From: Alphaproteobacteria bacterium
GTDB lineage: Bacteria; Pseudomonadota; Alphaproteobacteria; Rickettsiales; JAFLCR01
Direction of reading: 5' to 3'
Assembly (NCBI GenBank): GCA_017302755.1
Contig: JAFLCR010000141.1
Span: 1 to 5,783, forward strand
Length of the DNA stretch: 5,783 nt
In this document: positions 5,326-5,783 of the stretch, in pieces
Numbering within the stretch: the first letter of the stretch is position 1
Layout: each line of letters opens with the position of its first letter
Position numbers and translations under genes: made by a program
The notes under the pieces: generated by a model
The model's database searches: none
Told to the model about the DNA's origin: nothing
The model's input: the letters and a program-made list of their open reading frames with translations, nothing else

Positions 5326-5783
5326 ATGCTCGACCTTTCCCGTTTTCCACGTCTGTCCTTCTGCCATCTTCCAACCCCCTTTGAAGCTGCGGCGCGGCTC
5401 TCCGCCCGTCTGGGGCAGGTGGAGATCTGGATCAAGCGGGATGACTGCACCGGCCTGGCGCTGGGCGGCAACAAGAACCGAAAACTGGAATTTCTGCTGG
5501 CAGACGCGAAAAAACAGGGCGCGGACGTCGTGCTGACCCAAGGCGCCGTGCAGTCCAACCACGCGCGCCAGACGGCGGCGGCCTGTGCCCGCCTTGGGCT
5601 GGAATGCCATATTCTGCTGGAGCGGCGCACGCAGGGCATGGACGCCAATTTTGAAACCGGCGGCAATGTTTTGCTGGACGGGTTGTTTGGCGCGAAGATC
5701 GTGAGCGTCAACCCTGCGGGAACGGATATGGCGGCCGCCATGCAGGCGCATGCGGATAAGCTGTGCAAAGAAGGCCAAAAACC
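5326..5783 (+). CDS. PLP-dependent L-cysteate sulfo-lyase / D-cysteine desulfhydrase family, 3' end cut by window
   Basis: The first 152 codons are present; a full protein of this family is about 330-340 aa, so a little over half is missing. The start MLDLSRFPRLSFCHLPTP, then IKRDDCTGLALGGNKNRKLEFL and GAVQSNHARQTAA, place it in the ACC deaminase / D-cysteine desulfhydrase fold-type II family. Lys50 in GGNK is the expected PLP Schiff-base lysine, and QSNH belongs to the cofactor pocket. QSNHxRQTAA favours D-cysteine desulfhydrase or cysteate lyase over ACC deaminase (QSNQTRQ). Stretches such as EIWIKRDDCTGLA, TQGA, CHILLE and AGTDM look closest to CuyA, which splits L-cysteate to pyruvate, sulfite and ammonia; this comparison is from memory. 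The ATG is supported by AGGAG (5316-5320) 5 nt upstream. Substrate assignment needs the missing C-terminal half. Confidence 0.88.
   Translation, partial: MLDLSRFPRLSFCHLPTPFEAAARLSARLGQVEIWIKRDDCTGLALGGNKNRKLEFLLADAKKQGADVVLTQGAVQSNHARQTAAACARLGLECHILLERRTQGMDANFETGGNVLLDGLFGAKIVSVNPAGTDMAAAMQAHADKLCKEGQK

Noticed and set aside
5263..5778. 171-aa minus-strand frame at the window end
   Set aside because: Antisense to the PLP enzyme, whose conserved motifs are clear on the plus strand.
1..5783. CRISPR array, tRNA, transposase, prophage or defence system
   Set aside because: I found no regularly spaced repeats, no recognisable tRNA sequence, and no mobile-element or defence protein; the genes are metabolic.

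Overview
The window looks like ordinary chromosomal DNA from a high-GC, Gram-negative proteobacterium, most likely an alphaproteobacterium. The evidence is a PccA-type biotin carboxylase subunit, an entericidin-family lipoprotein (which implies an outer membrane), a CuyA/DcyD-type PLP enzyme whose start resembles marine alphaproteobacterial CuyA, and ATTCCC-N8-GGGAAT hairpin repeats. The lineage is an inference; no rRNA or other marker gene is present.

Layout. (1) 17-2020, plus strand: pccA, the biotin-carrying alpha subunit of propionyl-CoA carboxylase, essentially complete. (2) 2021-2246: an AT-richer gap with a 109-bp element made of two inverted hairpin repeats, then two small dyads leading into the next gene. 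(3) 2247-3102, plus strand: an unrecognised 189-residue soluble protein followed after 4 nt by an acylphosphatase, probably one transcript. (4) 3099-4922, minus strand: a 607-residue GH13 alpha-glucosidase/amylosucrase-like enzyme, convergent with the acylphosphatase so that the two stop codons overlap. Its leader has a hairpin and a direct repeat that includes the ribosome binding site. (5) 5110-5235, minus strand: a 41-codon entericidin-like lipoprotein gene with a GTG start and strong Shine-Dalgarno, easily missed because of its size and start codon. (6) 5326 to the window end, plus strand: the first 152 codons of a PLP-dependent D-cysteine desulfhydrase / L-cysteate sulfo-lyase, cut by the window edge and divergent from the entericidin gene.

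The genes do not form one pathway. PccA serves propionyl-CoA carboxylation (its beta subunit must lie outside the window). Acylphosphatase hydrolyses acyl phosphates. The GH13 enzyme acts on alpha-glucosides or sucrose. The last gene handles a sulfur-containing amino acid. I see no phage, transposase, CRISPR or defence system. The points most worth a second look are the missed entericidin gene, the mixed active-site motifs of the GH13 enzyme, the paired hairpin element, and the uncharacterised 189-residue protein.
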